DNA of 64,000 nucleotides, taken from positions 32,179,039 through 32,243,038 of the forward strand of contig NC_054085.1 of assembly GCF_017562075.2 (NCBI RefSeq). Reading direction: 5' to 3'. How positions within the stretch are numbered: position 1 is the first letter of the stretch; each line of letters opens with the position of its first letter. The stretch comes from Anopheles merus (lineage: Eukaryota; Arthropoda; Insecta; Diptera; Culicidae). A program made the position numbers and the translations under genes. Below the pieces are notes generated by a model, which did no database searches, had not been told where the DNA came from, and saw only the letters and a list, made by a program, of their open reading frames with translations. This document shows, piece after piece, positions 21,626 to 33,600 of this stretch.

Positions 21626-24600
21626 ATGATGAACTCCATCAGCGGATCGGGTGCAGTGGCGGCGGCGGCGGCGGCAGGGCCGACCGCAGCTCCAACGGCA
21701 ACGGCAGCACCACCGACGGCGGCGACGACTACAACGACGGCGGCGGCGGCGGCACCAACAACCGCTACGTCAGCGTCGGTCACCCCTTCGTCCGGCGGCG
21801 GACAGGGGGAGCTCTACTTCCGGCCGCTGCCCTACTTAAGCTTCAAGTGGATCAAGGCGGACGTGGGCAGCGCGCTCCGTAATGCGGACGATCTGGCCAA
21901 CCTGTGGAACCACCTCATCCAGGACGAGGAGGTGACGACGGAGCGGGTGCAGACGGCCGTGAACGGGCTGGGCGAGCTGGTCTACCTGCGCCCGGACGGT
22001 CGCTACTACTGCGGCAACGTGGCCATACTGTGCGACTGCTGCAAGGGCGTGTGCTCGGCCGTGTCCAAGTGCATCTGTCCGACCTGCGAAGAGCTGGGCG
22101 TGCAGGAGGGTGCCGGCGGCGGTAGTGATCCGTCGTCCGGCGCAGCCGCCGGCAGCAACGGAGCGAACGGCCGTAAAGCGCAGACACAGAACCACACACA
22201 GTCGTCGCCGGCCGATCAACCCGCCAGCGCTGCCGCCGCCGCCGGTGACAGTTCCGCCAGCTCCGTCCTGCTCGACTCGTGGCTGTGGAGCCCTGTGCCT
22301 GGTGAGTGTCGCGGTACCTTTGTGTTGGTGCGGAAAGGTCACTGCCACACACTGCACATGCAACTGCGCAACCAATTCCCCCCTTTTACATGGTTTTCTT
22401 TGTTTCCCTTTTTTGCAGGCACGGAGGATAAGAAGGAATGCATCAAGAAGCTGATCGGCGAACAAAGGGAAATATGCTTGCAGGCGGCCGGCAACTGCCT
22501 GTCCGCGAACCGCACCCGCCAGCTGCTGTTCGTGTACCGGCGCTACTTTATTGCACTGCAGGAGATGGGCATGCATCGCGAGACGGAGGAAAAGCAGCAC
22601 GCGACCGAGCTGGCGACGAGCGAGTGCGATGCGGCAAAGCTGAGCGTACGTGTGCCATCGCCATAGCCTGCTGCCGTTTTAAAGGAAAACTTTAATAATG
22701 TTGCTCTTTTTTTTCTCTCTCTCAACAGAAAAACTCCAGCTTGGATCGTACTGCCGGCACGGCCAAAGACTCCGACAAGGCAACGTTCGGGCTGGCCCGT
22801 GTGGGGACGCGGGCGGCGCTCAATTTCTCCTTTGCCTTTCTGCGCCGCGCCTGGCGCTCGGGCGAAGACGTCGAGCTGTGCAGCGAGCTGCTGTCGGAGG
22901 CGCTGGAAGCGCTGCAATCCCTCCCGGAAGCGTCCCTCTTCGACACGTCCCAAATGTCGACGCTCTGGATCGAGGTGGTGGAAAAGTCGATCAAGTTCCT
23001 GCGCCAGGTCGTGCTGGGCGATGTGATGGGCGGCCGGTGTCTCGTGCCGAAGGCGGACCGGCACATTGCACTCAATCTGCTGCTCGAGCTGGGCGCCCAG
23101 AAGGGCACGCTCGGAGGTTCGCTCGAGGGCGTCTCGCTGCTCCTGACCCTCCACGAAAAGGACCACCAGTCGGACGACAATCGCAGTCCGGCGCAGAACT
23201 CGGGCGCCCCGCTAGTGCCGCTCCTGCACCGATACGAGCAGATCGAAAGCTTCGGCTCGTTTGCCACCTCCGATTCGTTCCACTTCGGGCCGACCGAATC
23301 GTTCCTGCGCTTTCTCGCCCTGCCCGACAACGAGACGACCTGCGTCGATCTCAAGCTGGCCGCTGTCATCATCATCAGCCATCTGGACCGGCTGGCAAAA
23401 CCGCACCTGCCCGCCGGCAACTGCTCGACCAAGGGTGCGAGCAAGTACGCCAATGCGCCGAAAATATTCACCCTCGGCTGGAGTGCCTGTGCGCCGGAGC
23501 TGTACGGTTTTACCGCGACCGAAGCGATACGGACGGGGTGTGCGGATTTCGACGCGATGGTAACGTCGGTGACGGCCCCGGGGAGTATCGATGGGGCGAT
23601 GCCCCGCTACTCGACCGCCACCATTGATCTGCTGCTCGATCAGGTGCGCCAGATTGTGTGTGCGGAAAACTGTGTGTACATTCTGACCGACAGTGGCACG
23701 GTGCTGTATCTGTCGCATGCAATCTCCATGACGGAGGACAACTATCCGGCGCAGGTGAAGGGGCTGGAGTGTACGATCGTTCAGCTGGCGGCGCATTGCG
23801 AAGGACGGCACGTGCTCGCGCTGGCAAGCAGCGGGGATGTGTACTCGTGGGGCAGCGGCGACGGCGGTCGGCTCGGACATGGTGACACGAGCGCGAAAGA
23901 GCTACCGACGCGCATAGCGGCACTGGCCGACCGGCAGGTGACGGGCGTGTTCTGTGGCTCCTCGTACAGTGCGGCGATTACGGCCAGCGGAGAGCTGTAC
24001 ACGTGGGGCCGTGGCACGTACGGTCGGCTTGGTCACGGCAACTCGGAGGACAAGTACGTGCCCACGCTCGTGACGGCGCTAAAGGCGCACCGGGTCGTAC
24101 ACGTGGCGCTCGGGTGTGGCGATGCGCACTCGCTGTGCGTGACGGAGGCAGGGCTCGCGTTTGCCTGGGGCGACGGTGATTTTGGCAAGCTGGGCAACGA
24201 ATCGTGCGTCGGCACTTCCGTCCCGGTGCAGGTCGATCTGCCGCAGGCGTCGTGCGTCGTGAAGGTGTTCAGTGGCTCGCAGTTTAGTGTGGCGCTGACG
24301 CGCGAAGGAACGGTGTACACGTGGGGCAAGGGACACGGTGGTCGGCTCGGGCACGGCAATTCGGAGCATTCACCCGTCCCGAAGATGGTGCAAGCACTGG
24401 AAGGCAAGAAGATCGTCGACCTCGCGGTAGGACTGGCGCACTGCCTTGCTCTCACCGCGTCCGGCGAGCTGTACGGCTGGGGACGCAACGATTTCCAGCA
24501 AATCTGCCCGGAGTGTGTGACACGGGATCCGATTATAACGGCGCCGATTTTAACGACACCACCGACGCTTCGTGTCGCGGGGATGGCGGCTGGAGTAGCG

Positions 24601-27600
24601 CAGAGCCTGTTCTGGTGTCACTCTTCGTCGCACGGCATTCCGGCCAAAATTCCGTTCGTGGTGGACCTGAGCGAACACACGTTCCGGCTGCTCGATCAGC
24701 TGCTGTGCATGGTAAGCGTGACTTCCTCGTCCGATGCGTCCCGTCACCCGCCCAGCCAGGAGGCGGAATGTATTGCGGTGGCTACGCTGAACCTGCTGCG
24801 CCTGCAGCTGCACGCCATGATCGTGAACAACGTCCATCCGCGCCAGGTCGGCTTGGTGGAGGGATCGCGCCTGCTCGCGAGTCTGAAAACGCGCATCCTC
24901 AGCCTGGCCGGAGGGCCTGTCGTGCTGAAAACGATGCAGGAAGCCGCCCAGTGGACGCTACAGGTTGGCTGGAGTATTATACTGCCGACTGCATCGGAAC
25001 GAGCCCAAACTTTAACGTCCCTGCTGCCGGCTGGACACGACGGCGGTGCGACCATCGGGTCAGCCGCTCAAACCAGTGCTGGACATCGGTTCATGACCGA
25101 TCTGCTCGTTGGTTCACTGATGGCCGAGGGGGGTCTGCAGACGGCCCTCAATCAAGCGATCAATCACCACCAGCATCAGAACCCCTTCCAGGCCCAGGAA
25201 CCACACGGAGCTGGGAGTGGAACGCATCTCTCGCTGCTGCATCTGCTTAAGCAGCTGTTACGGAACAACTCCAGCCTAACGCAGGCACGGCTCGGGCAGC
25301 TCATGCTCGGACCGTACCTCAAACCGGACGATGGCTTCTCCGCACCCGAGCCGACCTCCCCGAGCCTGGATCTGCTGCACAAATTCCAGCGGCTGCTCCT
25401 TTCGCACCTGTACGCGTCCAAAGCGGACGACCTGAGCGGTGCGGAAGCGCTGCTCTACACCTACATCCAGCAGCTGGTCGGTCCGTGCGTGAACACACTC
25501 GCCAAGGCGTACGAAACGATCCTCCAGGGCAAGGACGGCGTGACCGAGATCCTGCGCAACGACATCTCCGATGCGCTGCTGTACGAGCTGCTGATCGGGC
25601 TGGTGGTCATCCAGCAGGACAAACCATTCCTGCTGGCCAACTTCGACTGGAACCGGCACCTGATACCGCTGCTGAACGCGCTGGACGGATTCAACCGGCT
25701 CACGCAGGAGGGCGAACTGCAGGACACGGACGACATGGGGTGGCCGGGAATTGTGAGCCGCGGCGCGTCGAAAGCGATGCCGGTGCAGGAGGAACCGGTG
25801 CTGATCCGGCGCAGCGACATCGACAATCACGTGCGCGACGGCGGCTGCTGGGTCATCATCAACGGGAACGTGTACGACGTGAAGGACTACACGCCGGACA
25901 ATGCGCTCACGCAGGAGCTGCTGCAGGCGCACGCCGGCAAGGACATTTCGCTTGAGATCGGCAATCCGCAGCACCGGACGGCGTTCGAGTTCATTACCTC
26001 CTACCTGCGGGTGGGCCGGTACGCGGTTAGTGAAATGTACGACAGCACCGCGAACCCGCGGCCGCTCGTGACGCTCACGCACTTCCATTCGGAATGCCTG
26101 CTGGCGTATCTGCTCGGACAGCGGGCCAGTATACTGCAGGTCGGGTCGCCCCTGCAGCCGGCCGAGCTGCAGTGTCGCAATCTGCTGAACTCGCACGTGC
26201 TAAGCGGCGGGCTGCAGGTGCTGCAACCATCGAACCCGTTCGACGAGGAAAAGGGCGAAGCGCGCAGCAGTGGCTCAACGGCCGGCAGCACGCCGACGGA
26301 CGCGTCCGCTCAGCTGCCGATCGTCGGGGGCGACGGTGTGCCAATGATGGGCAGCTGGCCGATGGTGCTGATTACGCAGCGGGTGGACACACTGCTGGCA
26401 AACCTGGGCGAGGGCAAGATCACCGATCCGCTGGTCGCGTCGTGGATTGGCCTCTGCGAGCGGTACTGCAAGGAGCATCATCTCATCTGGCACCAAGAGT
26501 TCCCACCGGAGCATCCGGTGATCGAGCTGGAACGGTTGCTGATGGCGGTGCTGATACGGCACCAGGCGCTGGGGCCGCTCGCGCTCGCCGTCATCGATCG
26601 GGAGCTGAGTGGGTCGGGCGCGAAACCACCGCCCCCGATCGTTACCATCATACGCACGGTGCACCAGACGAAGTGGGCAATCGTGAAGATGCGCCAGCAG
26701 CTGAACCGCAGCTACAAGGAGGTTTGCGCGCCGATGATCGACAAGTGCCGCTTCCTGCTGTACGAAATCCGGCCTTCGGTGAGCCTCGAGCAGCACGGGC
26801 TGGAGCGGCTACACATACTGCACCGGCCGCCACGCTTTAAAGCGCTCGTGCGGCGCATCATTGCGGAGATGCGGGCGGCCAAGCGGCAGCTGAAGCTGGC
26901 CTGCGCCAAACCGGAGGACATTGTGAACGCTACCATCCAAAGCCAGCTCAGCAGCGGCAAGATCCAGTCGTACGAGAATCTGAGCGGCTGTGGCATCAAC
27001 AAACAGCAGCAGCAGCAGCAACATCTCGTGTCCGTCGCCGGTGTGGCACTTTCCACCGAAAATCTAGTCAACGAAAGTCTCATCAAGGTGGCCAGCCTGG
27101 AGAGTCTCAGCACGTCCGGCCACGTGCATCGGCGCGCGTCCGTTGATCGATCCGCCTCACCGGTCATCCTGCACCGTAGCAACAGCCCGGCACTGTCCAA
27201 GTTAGCCTCGTCCAATGAAAATCTGCTCGATGCGGACGGGCCGCAGCCAGGGGACGGTACCAACACCAACACGGTCGGCGGTGGTGGAGGTGTCGCGGTG
27301 GACGTGACGGGCACACTGGAACCCGGCGACAATGCAACGGTGGAAGGGAACGAGAAGAAAATTACCTTTACCAACGATGAGCAGATTAAAACGCCCACAA
27401 ACGAAATGATCGAATTTCACGGCACGGCGGGAGGGAAGGCGACCAAAACGGCGTTCCCGCAGGATGGGGACGATTTCCTGAACAACGTGATCGCAAACCT
27501 GAGCGACAAGTGTCTGCTCGAGTCGTACCCGGTGGAGTTTAAAACCGGCATCAGCCAGCAGGTGGTCGATTTCATCCTGCACGACCAGTGCGACGTGGAA

Positions 27601-30600
27601 ACGCTGCGCCGCGCCATGTACTGCCAGATCCAGCGCTACCAGCTGCGCAAGCAGGGGCTGGAGATGTTCCACGAGCTGTTGCGCATCGCTGGGCTGTTCG
27701 ATGCGGTGCAGTACAATCTGTTTAACGGATTTCTCGGTCTGCATTTGGGGCACGGTTGTGTGCGAAACCAAGCGATGGGTAGCAATGGGGAAAGTGTGCC
27801 TCATGTGCAGCAGCAACAGCGCGAGTCGGAGCACGTGCTGGACAATTTGAACATGATCACGGCGTACCAGAAGGCGGACATACTGATCGCGCATGCCAAG
27901 ATCGTTGAGTGGGCGGTGCTGGAGCTGCAGAAGTACGTGAATCAGGATAAAATTAATGGCCGCCATCGGACGCATGGTGAGAAGGATAATTCGAACCTGG
28001 GCACGTACGTGTTTCTGAAGAAGCTGCCCCGGGCTCGGTTTTTGCTGAGCATTTTTGGCATCCTGTCGCGCACGTACGAAGCGAACGAGCTGAGTCTGCT
28101 AATTAATGCGGGCATACTGGGAAGCATTATGGGGCTGCTGCGACAAACGGGCGCTGATATGCCGACCAGCAAAAACACCTCCGACACGTCGGTCATTTAC
28201 GAGGATGTTGTGACAAATGTTAGTACAATACCACAGCTACCAAATAGAAGAAAAAGCATATTCATTTTTTTATCCTCTCTCTCGTTTTATAGTTGAAATC
28301 TTCAAAGGAAGGGCTTTCCGGACCGGAACTTTCCAAATTCATGAAGGTGGGAACAAGGATTGCACGCGGCGCAGACTGGAAGTGGGGCGAGCAGGACGGC
28401 CCCGGCGGTGAGGGGCGTATTATCAGCGAAATTGGAGAAGATGGGTAGGTTAATGAGAATTTGGCAAAAAGAACTTACTGGGTTTCGTATCATATTAGGG
28501 AATAGTTCAATCACTTTGGGGAATGTTGCAAATCGGTAGGGGAATATTGCAAGCATGCTGTGGAAGTTTGCAATCATATAGGGGAGCGTTGCAATCGACT
28601 AGGTGAATTTTGCAAGCATACTGTGGCAACCCTGTGTATAACTCACGTTGCACGCAGGTCTTAAAATTGCATGCAAAAGCACTGAAAATCTTGCCCCGAT
28701 TAAGAAATAGAGCGCGATAAAATTAAAATGGTTTTAAATTTTAATGATTTAACGTTGTTAATTACGTTTTAAATAATCCGTGCTCCAATCCTGACGATTT
28801 TTTACTCTTTTCGCATGCAATTTTAAGACTCGCGTGCAACCTGGGTTATAAGTTCTTTTTACCGAGAATTTTGCTATACATTTCGCTTTAAAAACCAAAT
28901 TAACTTTACCCCCATTACTTCCAGCTGGGTGCGCGTAGAGTGGGACAATGGATCCACCAACTCGTACCGGATGGGCAAGGAGGGCAAGTACGATCTCCGG
29001 CTGGCGGACAGTGCACTGAAGGCGCTCTCCCCCGACAAGGACAGCGAGCGGGAAGACTTCATCGATCACGCACTGAGCCACGAATCGCACCCGACCAAGC
29101 TGCTGCGCAACGTGTGCATCAAAACGCTCCAGATGCTGTTCGCGTCGGTCGGGCTGCACGCGGAAAGGATGGAGCAGAACGCGCTCCGCACGGTCGCCTC
29201 GCTGTTCCGCATGATGCTGCAGCCGAACGATTTCAATCGCACCGGTACTACCAACGGACCGCCCGCACCGGGCACCAGCTGTTACAGTTTCGGGCTCGAG
29301 CAGTGGACCGTGCTTGGGTTTTTGCGTGCAATATCGTTTACGCCGGCGCTGTCGCGCCAGCTGACCACGCCGCTGTGGATAGAGCTTGCGTTTAAGATAC
29401 TGAACGCACCGATCGCGAGCAAGAAGGACGTGTACAAGAAGCTGCACTGTCTGCGGCTGCTGCAGTCGACGCTGGTAAACTGGACGCAGGCGGAGAAGCA
29501 TCGCGTCGACAGCATCATCAGCCAGCTGTTCGATGTGCTGGGACGGATTTCGCTTACCTGCCCGAACGATTCGTCCCTGCTGGCCAGTGCGGTCGATGCC
29601 AAGTCTCGCGTCCTGTACAGCGCCTCACACAGTGGCACTGTCGCGGAGGAGCTGGTCGTTTTGATCCGCCGGCTGCACACGCTCCCACTGTGGAACGAAA
29701 GCATCAACTCGTTCATACAGCAGAAACTGTGCCTGACGGCGGACATATTCCTCGAGAACGATTTGGACGGCATTGGGGAGGGTGAGAAGCGTGCGATCAT
29801 GGGTACGCTCGGCACGATCGGAGGCTGCGACTCGCGGCCACGCATCGGGCTGAACATTACGCTCGACGGCGTGCGGGGCACGATCTCGCGCATGACCAAG
29901 AAGGGAAAGGTGGTGATGAATGTGCACGGTGCGGCGGAGACGAAAAAGATTCCCATCTTCAAGGTGGCCGAGTGTGCGGACGTGGGAGCGTTCAGCCTGT
30001 CCAAGGTGACCATCAGCGAGATGCTGCTCAACTCGTGGTCGGTGATGTTTTACGGCATTGGGCAGCTTGTTCCGCTGGGCGGAGGCGGTGGTGGTGGTGG
30101 TGGTGATGGGTGTGCCAATGCAGCGCTGCTCCAAAGCCAGCAGATCAACTTTGCCACGCTGAAGGCGACGAAGGTGCTGTTCCGCAACCAGAGCCTACTG
30201 CGGCGCATTCTGCGCCAACGATCGCCGGGACTGACGAAGAGTGCCTCGCGGGACAGCGTTTCGTCCGATCGCGACGGGGACAGTCCGGAGCCGGATGAGG
30301 GGAAAACACGCTCGGAATCGAACACATCCGACGAGTCGCAAGCGTTCTACACGGCAGAGCTGTTGATACAAACCATCCTGCTGCGCGCTACGCAACCAAG
30401 CCCACTAAAAGCGTGCTACACGTACCAGGAGATGGAGCTGGCGGCGCTAAACATCTCGCAAATGCTGGCCAGCCATATTCACTACTCGTCGGGGGATGGT
30501 GCCGGGGGCCAGATGGCGTCCAGTGGATGTAACAAACGCCCGATGGCGCTCGGTCAGCCCACCATGATACACGGTGTGCCGGTGTACAATAACGAGTCGG

Positions 30601-33600
30601 CATCACTTGGCGGCGATGGTCAAGCGGTGCAAGCGATGGGATCGCTGGACAGCAACGCTACAAGCACACGCAGTGGTCGGACGCGCACATCGAACGCGTT
30701 CATTGCGCCGACGCCCCTGGTGGCGCAAATCATGGAGATGGGCTTTACCCGCAAATCGGTCGAGCTGGCGTACAAGAGCTTGATGCAGCAGAACGAAAAC
30801 GCTAACCCGACGGCGGAACAGATCATACAGTGGATACTGGAGCATCCGGAGCTGACCGCCAGCCTGGGGCTCGGCAGCGGCGGCAAGCAGGGCGATGGCG
30901 AGCAGCACGATCACGATCTGCGCGGCCACAGCGACACGGAAAGCGTCAGCTCGGACACGATGGACGGTGCCTCGTCGCAGCACGACTATCAGCAGCAGCA
31001 CCCGCATCACGGCGGTGGCCCAGGCACGCTGTACAAAGCGCGCGAAGACTTCAAATCGGCCGACCAGTACGCGATGTACGTGCGGGGCATCATCTGCCCG
31101 GGCATGCTGGTGCGCTGCTGCCAGGAGTTCGAGGAGATACGCAAGGGTGACATCGGCACGGTGGAGAAGGTGGAGCCGGAAGGGCTGCACGATCTGAACG
31201 TGCGCGTCGACTGGCAGATGCACGATCGACCGTACTGGATGTGCTTCGTGCATCTGGAGATGCTCGAGCCGCCGACGATATCGTCCGATCCGGGCGGTTG
31301 CGGTGGCATCATGGTTGGGTCGCAGGTTCGTCTGCTGCGTGCGCACGTTTCGCGCCACCGGTTCCCGTCGCTGTCAGCACCGCGCGGCACAACGGGCGTG
31401 GTAAGCTCGCTGACCGGCAGCGAAGCGATAGTGGAATTCCCCCAGCAAACGCTGTGGAAGGGTAGCATCAGCGAGCTGGAGCTGATATCGAACCCCACGA
31501 CGTATGGGACGGCGGGAGCCGGTGCGCTCTCCGCCAACGGTGCCGCCGGTGGCGGAGTGTTTGACATCATCGACGATTGGTCGCGCTGCATCCGTTCGCT
31601 GTCGGTTTCATCCAACGAGGCGTCCGCCAAGTATCTGCTGGACCGCAGCACCAACAACTACTGGCAGAGCGCTAGCACGGCGGTGCAGGGCAAGCACTGG
31701 ATACGGCTCGAGATGCACGACCAGGTGCTGGTGCAGTCGCTGTCGATCATCGTCGATCCGGACGATTTCTCGCACATGCCATCGCTGGTGGTGATGCGCG
31801 TCGGCGACGACAGCTTCTCCATGACCGATCTGCGCTGGGTGTCGATCAATCCGACCACCGTGACGATGCCGCTGCTCACCGACTGCAAGCAGTACTACCG
31901 CTGGATCGAGATACGCATCAAGCAGTGCCGCAACAATGGCATCCAGTGCCGGGTGCATGGGCTGTCGATTGTCGGCAAGCGGCGCCAGACGGACGTCGAC
32001 ATGATGCTGCAGAGTGCGGGCTTCCTGGCGTCGGAGAATGAAACGATCGCCGAACCGAGCTACTCGACCTCGTCGAACTACGCGGACGAGCCGGCCTCGC
32101 TGAACGACGAGGTGTCGTCGAAGGTGCTGGTGTGGGGGCTGAACGATAAGGAGCAGCTCGGTGGACTGAAGGGCTCAAAGGTGAAGCTACCGACGTACTC
32201 GTCCGTGCTGAGCCAGCTGAAACCGATCCACATTGCGGGCGGATCAAAGTCGCTGTTCATCGTGTCGCAGGACGGAAAGCTGTATGCTTGTGGCGAGGGT
32301 ACGAATGGGCGGCTGGGTCTGGGGCATAACAACAATGTTCCGACGCCCAAGCAAGTGCCGATACTGAGCCAGTACGTGGTGAAGAAGGTGGCCGTCCATT
32401 CGGGTGGCAAACACGCGATGGCACTTACTCTGGACGGGAAGGTGTTTTCGTGGGGCGAAGGCGAGGACGGCAAGCTGGGACACGGCAATCGGTTGACGCT
32501 GGAAAAGCCGAAGCTGATTGAAACGCTGCGCACGAAGCGCATTCGGGATATTGCGTGCGGATCGAGCCACAGTGCCGCCATCACCAGCTCGGGCGAGCTG
32601 TACACGTGGGGCCTGGGCGAGTATGGACGGCTCGGGCACGGCGATAACTGTACGCAGCTGAAGCCGAAGCTGGTGACTGCGCTGCAGGACCACCGTGTGG
32701 TGCAGGTGGCGTGCGGAAGCCGAGACGCGCAGACGCTCTGCCTGACGGAGGATGGGTTGGTGTTTTCCTGGGGCGATGGAGACTTTGGCAAGCTGGGAAG
32801 GGGCGGCTCCGAGGGCTGCTCCGTTCCGCACCAGGTCGACCGGCTGAACGGGGTTGGCGTGATGCAGATCGAGTGCGGGGCACAGTTCAGTCTGGCGCTT
32901 ACGAAAGCCGGGGAGGTGTGGACGTGGGGCAAAGGCGATTACTATCGGCTGGGCCATGGCACAGATCAGCACGTGCGCAAACCGACCCCAATTCAAGGGC
33001 TGCGTGGCAAGAAAGTCATCCACGTGGCCGTCGGTGCGCTGCACTGTCTCGCCGTAACGGACAGCGGGCAGGTGTACGCGTGGGGCGACAATGATCACGG
33101 CCAGCAGGGATCAGGGAACACGATCGTCAACAAGAAGCCGAGCCTCGTGCTCGGGCTGGATGGAATCTTCGTGAATCGGGTAGCGTGCGGCAGCTCACAC
33201 TCGGTCGCCTGGAGTCTGCCCCAGAATCAGACGGAAAAGGACAAGAAGGAACCGGTTCCGTTTGCCGTGGCGAAGGATCCGCTCGGCAGCCACAGCTTGG
33301 GTATTTACGCATCCGATACGGAGGCAACGACCTCGTCTCCGCTGCCCGTGCCGAGTGGTAGCAAGCAGCAGCGACCATCGCTTTCGGAGATTGTGCTCTC
33401 GCTTGAGACGGCCAGCGCAAGACAGGCGGCCCTGTCGCACATTATCAACGCGATGAGCATTCTGCATGCCCGGTCGTGCATTATAGCGGCCCTTACCTGT
33501 CACTCGCAGGTGAGCGCCACGGACAAGATGGCTACGTACGGGCATGGTGGTGGCGATACGATGGTGCGTGCCGTTTCGCCCATATCGGAAGGGGACGAAA

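Larger units (their letters stand above)
28445..28924 (+). other. HERC2 intron 4, loaded with two small elements
   Basis: A 480 bp intron between exons 4 and 5. Almost half is two inverted-repeat-derived elements placed end to end (28488-28634 and 28637-28850). The rest is AT-rich and unremarkable. Confidence 0.85.

Noticed and set aside
21651..21839. Arg/Gln-rich and Gly-rich frames over the HERC2 start
   Set aside because: They are other frames of the GCN/GGC-repeat stretch that encodes the Ala-rich HERC2 N-terminus.
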